Position numbers and translations under genes: made by a program. From positions 1 to 6,429 of the forward strand of contig CAZVVA010000202.1 in assembly GCA_964630455.1 (NCBI GenBank): DNA of 6,429 nucleotides. Reading direction: 5' to 3'. This DNA comes from JAUWMI01 sp964630455. Lineage in GTDB: Bacteria > Sumerlaeota > Sumerlaeia > MWCT01 > JAUWMI01. Below, one piece after another: positions 4,462-6,429 of this stretch; the stretch's first letter is position 1, and each line of letters starts with the position of its first letter. The notes under the pieces were generated by a model, which saw only the letters and a list, made by a program, of their open reading frames with translations, did no database searches and was not told the DNA's origin.

Positions 4462-6429
4462 TTAGCGGGCTGCCGCGCGAATTACCACCTCGCTTTCCTC
4501 AGTCCGGTCGACCTGGTTACAAAAGCTGCGAAAGGTCTCGTATTCCTGCGCGGCAATCCGGTGCTGCGTTGTTTCCAATTCCTCAAAAAGTTCAATAGCA
4601 TGCTCCCCTATCTCAAAGCGCACAGAGAATGACCCGAAGGATGTTTTCAGTTCCACTGGCTCCGGGACCGAGTGAATAGTGAGCCCATCATCCAGTCGAA
4701 ACGTATAGTGGCGGCGCAGAGTTTCCGGATAGGAGATCAGGAGATCATAACGGCGCGACGAGAGGAGCGCGTAGGTTTGGCTCAGGTTGGATGGGAGGAG
4801 AAAGGGCTTGAATCGTCCATGTCCGTTCGTCATTTGCAGGAAGTTGGGAATTGAAAAGGTATAGGAAAGCCACGGACTTTCGTCGAGATCTGTGACGTCC
4901 GACAGCTCAATTTCCTCTACCCGTGAGCCCGGATACTCGCTATTCAGCGTCTGTTCGACAAACGGTTTGGCCTTGTCGGCATTTTGATAGTAGCGCCGCA
5001 CAAGGGGAGCCGGGAGGCCGTGGTAGCGCACGGTTCGCTTGCCATAAGCAGTACCATCCGCTGAGATGCGAATCTCCATGTCAAAGATCATCTGATTCTG
5101 CTTATGCGTGCTGAGTGGAATTTGCTTGAACGTACCACCAGAAGCGTTAATCACGAATGCCACGGTATCCTGATCTGCGAATGGGAGTTCCTGAAATGAA
5201 TGATATTGTGCTGTCCCATCCAGCCACCACTCCTGTCCGTTCAGGTTTGCTATGTGGAGAATGGCATGGTTGAAAAGGCCCAGCGACGCGAGACTATGAT
5301 CCATTTTCCCCCGATGGCGGGTGCGGACAAGCACAATGTCACTCGGAACGCCTACTTCTTTCAACATCGCCATGAGCAACGTTGCTTTGTCTTTACAGTC
5401 GCCATACTGGGCTTTGAATACCTCAGCAGCCTCGTGGGGCTTATAGCCATATACTCCCAATTCAAGGCCAAGATAGCGAATTTCTGTTACTACAAAATTA
5501 TAAAGGGCGCCTACCATATCGAGCTGCGTTGGCGCGTCTCGGGTCAGGTCAACCGCTTTGTCTTTCAGCATCTGTGGCAAAAGGAGCTGCTCCCGCATAA
5601 GACCCCAATACCACGCCGCCACCTCGTCCCAGCTCCTAAACGTTGTGACGATCAAATAGGGCAGCACTTCTGAATCCGGTGGCATGTAGGGCTCCCGTTC
5701 GATGTCTGGGAGATTCCGGGCTGTCCAGATGTAGGTGCGCAAGGAGTTGTTGGATGAGAGTTCGATAGTTGGCTCAAGAGTGGTCCCAGCAGTTTGGTAG
5801 AGAAACGTGCGCTCAGCCGGGGTGATGAGGACATACTGGCTCAGGTACGTTGGCTCGTAGCGGCTGAAGAAGTGAATGTCACCGAAATAGTCGGTGTAGA
5901 GATTTGGCATTTTGTCTGCGATTTCGTATTCCAGCTCTACGATGGAATTAACGCGCACACCGGGAAAGTAGATAATCTTATGGATATAATCGCCATACAG
6001 TTTCATACTGACGCCCATGAGTTTGGCAAATGAGCTGTCGTCAATGCGATCGGAATGCAGCAAGGAGCCATCGGGCTGCATGACCTGTGCCTTCTTTATT
6101 GTCACTATCTCGCGTTCAGGCACGTAGCCAAGCGAGAACGAGCGAAAGTCCCTGCTTCCCTTTTCCGTTAAGATCTTGGCAATTATGCGCCGCGTTTCAC
6201 GGCGACTACCGTCCTTATTGACCTGAACAATGGTTTGGCGAAGCAGATAGTGGATATTTGCCTGGGCAGCCAGTGTCGGCTCTTCCCGCAGGGCGGCTTC
6301 CTCAATGTCTGCGAATGAAATGGCGTAGCGCTCGGCATAGCTTTCGTCTTCTAGCCGGAGATAGACAAGGTACTCTTTTAGCTCCCGCTGGTTTTCCTTT
6401 GCCGTCAATGATCGTTCCCACTCAACAAG
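4462..6429 (-). CDS. DUF3857 and transglutaminase-core domain protein, N-terminus beyond window (partial)
   Basis: 655 residues are visible. Numbering here counts from an internal TTG (6406-6408), which is not the likely start: seven more sense codons (LVEWERS) run to the last base without a stop. WERSLTAKENQRELKEYLVYL resembles the final repeat of a TPR array, as often found before DUF3857. Residues about 45-230 are the beta-rich DUF3857 domain (RQTIVQVNKDGSRRETRRI, PGVRVNSIVELEYEI). Residues about 285-405 form a transglutaminase/protease-like core with a complete papain-like triad: Cys338 in QYGDCKDKA, His381 in FNHAILHI and Asp397 in WWLDGTA. A third beta-rich region (about 435-610) fits the usual C-terminal partner domain. 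Such proteins are commonly exported, though any signal peptide would lie off-window. Activity as protease, peptidase or transamidase is unknown. It ends in RAAAR, just before a 9-bp hairpin. Confidence 0.9.
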   Translation of the reverse strand, partial: LVEWERSLTAKENQRELKEYLVYLRLEDESYAERYAISFADIEEAALREEPTLAAQANIHYLLRQTIVQVNKDGSRRETRRIIAKILTEKGSRDFRSFSLGYVPEREIVTIKKAQVMQPDGSLLHSDRIDDSSFAKLMGVSMKLYGDYIHKIIYFPGVRVNSIVELEYEIADKMPNLYTDYFGDIHFFSRYEPTYLSQYVLITPAERTFLYQTAGTTLEPTIELSSNNSLRTYIWTARNLPDIEREPYMPPDSEVLPYLIVTTFRSWDEVAAWYWGLMREQLLLPQMLKDKAVDLTRDAPTQLDMVGALYNFVVTEIRYLGLELGVYGYKPHEAAEVFKAQYGDCKDKATLLMAMLKEVGVPSDIVLVRTRHRGKMDHSLASLGLFNHAILHIANLNGQEWWLDGTAQYHSFQELPFADQDTVAFVINASGGTFKQIPLSTHKQNQMIFDMEIRISADGTAYGKRTVRYHGLPAPLVRRYYQNADKAKPFVEQTLNSEYPGSRVEEIELSDVTDLDESPWLSYTFSIPNFLQMTNGHGRFKPFLLPSNLSQTYALLSSRRYDLLISYPETLRRHYTFRLDDGLTIHSVPEPVELKTSFGSFSVRFEIGEHAIELFEELETTQHRIAAQEYETFRSFCNQVDRTEESEVVIRAAAR

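Noticed and set aside
5200..5673. 157-codon plus-strand frame opposite the transglutaminase core
   Set aside because: It lies wholly antisense to the conserved catalytic domain, lacks a ribosome site, and reads as a mirror of the real gene.

Overview
This looks like an ordinary chromosomal stretch of a Gram-negative-type bacterium with mixed base composition. There are no rRNA or tRNA genes, phage genes, transposase genes or CRISPR arrays. The combination of a TPR/DUF3857/transglutaminase-like protein, a cysteine-motif mini-protein with few familiar relatives, and short GC-rich palindromes between genes is reminiscent of uncultured filamentous or deep-branching phyla such as Modulibacteria (KSB3). 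That placement is an impression from repeat style and gene content, not something the window proves.

Layout. A TetR-family repressor gene lies on the minus strand at the left edge (49-645), and its stop codon is buried in a perfect 14-bp palindrome. A 391-bp intergenic region separates it from a divergent plus-strand gene for a small, probably exported TPR-like protein with a proline-rich tail (1037-1747). After a 177-bp gap carrying a good sigma70-like promoter candidate comes a textbook PII nitrogen-signalling protein (1925-2263). A 116-bp spacer packed with inverted repeats follows, and then a polytopic lipid-linked oligosaccharide flippase of the MOP/Wzx type (2380-3876). The remaining two genes are on the minus strand and converge on the flippase. 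One encodes a 76-residue protein with four cysteines (3997-4227). The other encodes a large DUF3857 plus transglutaminase-core protein (4462 to beyond the right edge).

How the genes work together. Nothing here forms an obvious pathway. PII is normally regulated by nitrogen and 2-oxoglutarate, the flippase belongs to surface polysaccharide export, and the transglutaminase-like protein is probably periplasmic or envelope-associated. The repressor has no obvious structural target other than itself and its divergent TPR neighbour. I see no glycosyltransferases beside the flippase and no amtB or glutamine synthetase gene beside PII, so both are orphans within this window.

Most notable points. The large minus-strand gene is cut by the window edge: its reading frame is open to the last base, and an internal TTG is not its true start. 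The flippase start codon directly abuts a palindromic repeat, so a longer N-terminus starting at 2290 would be translated repeat. The small four-cysteine protein is the least explained real gene.
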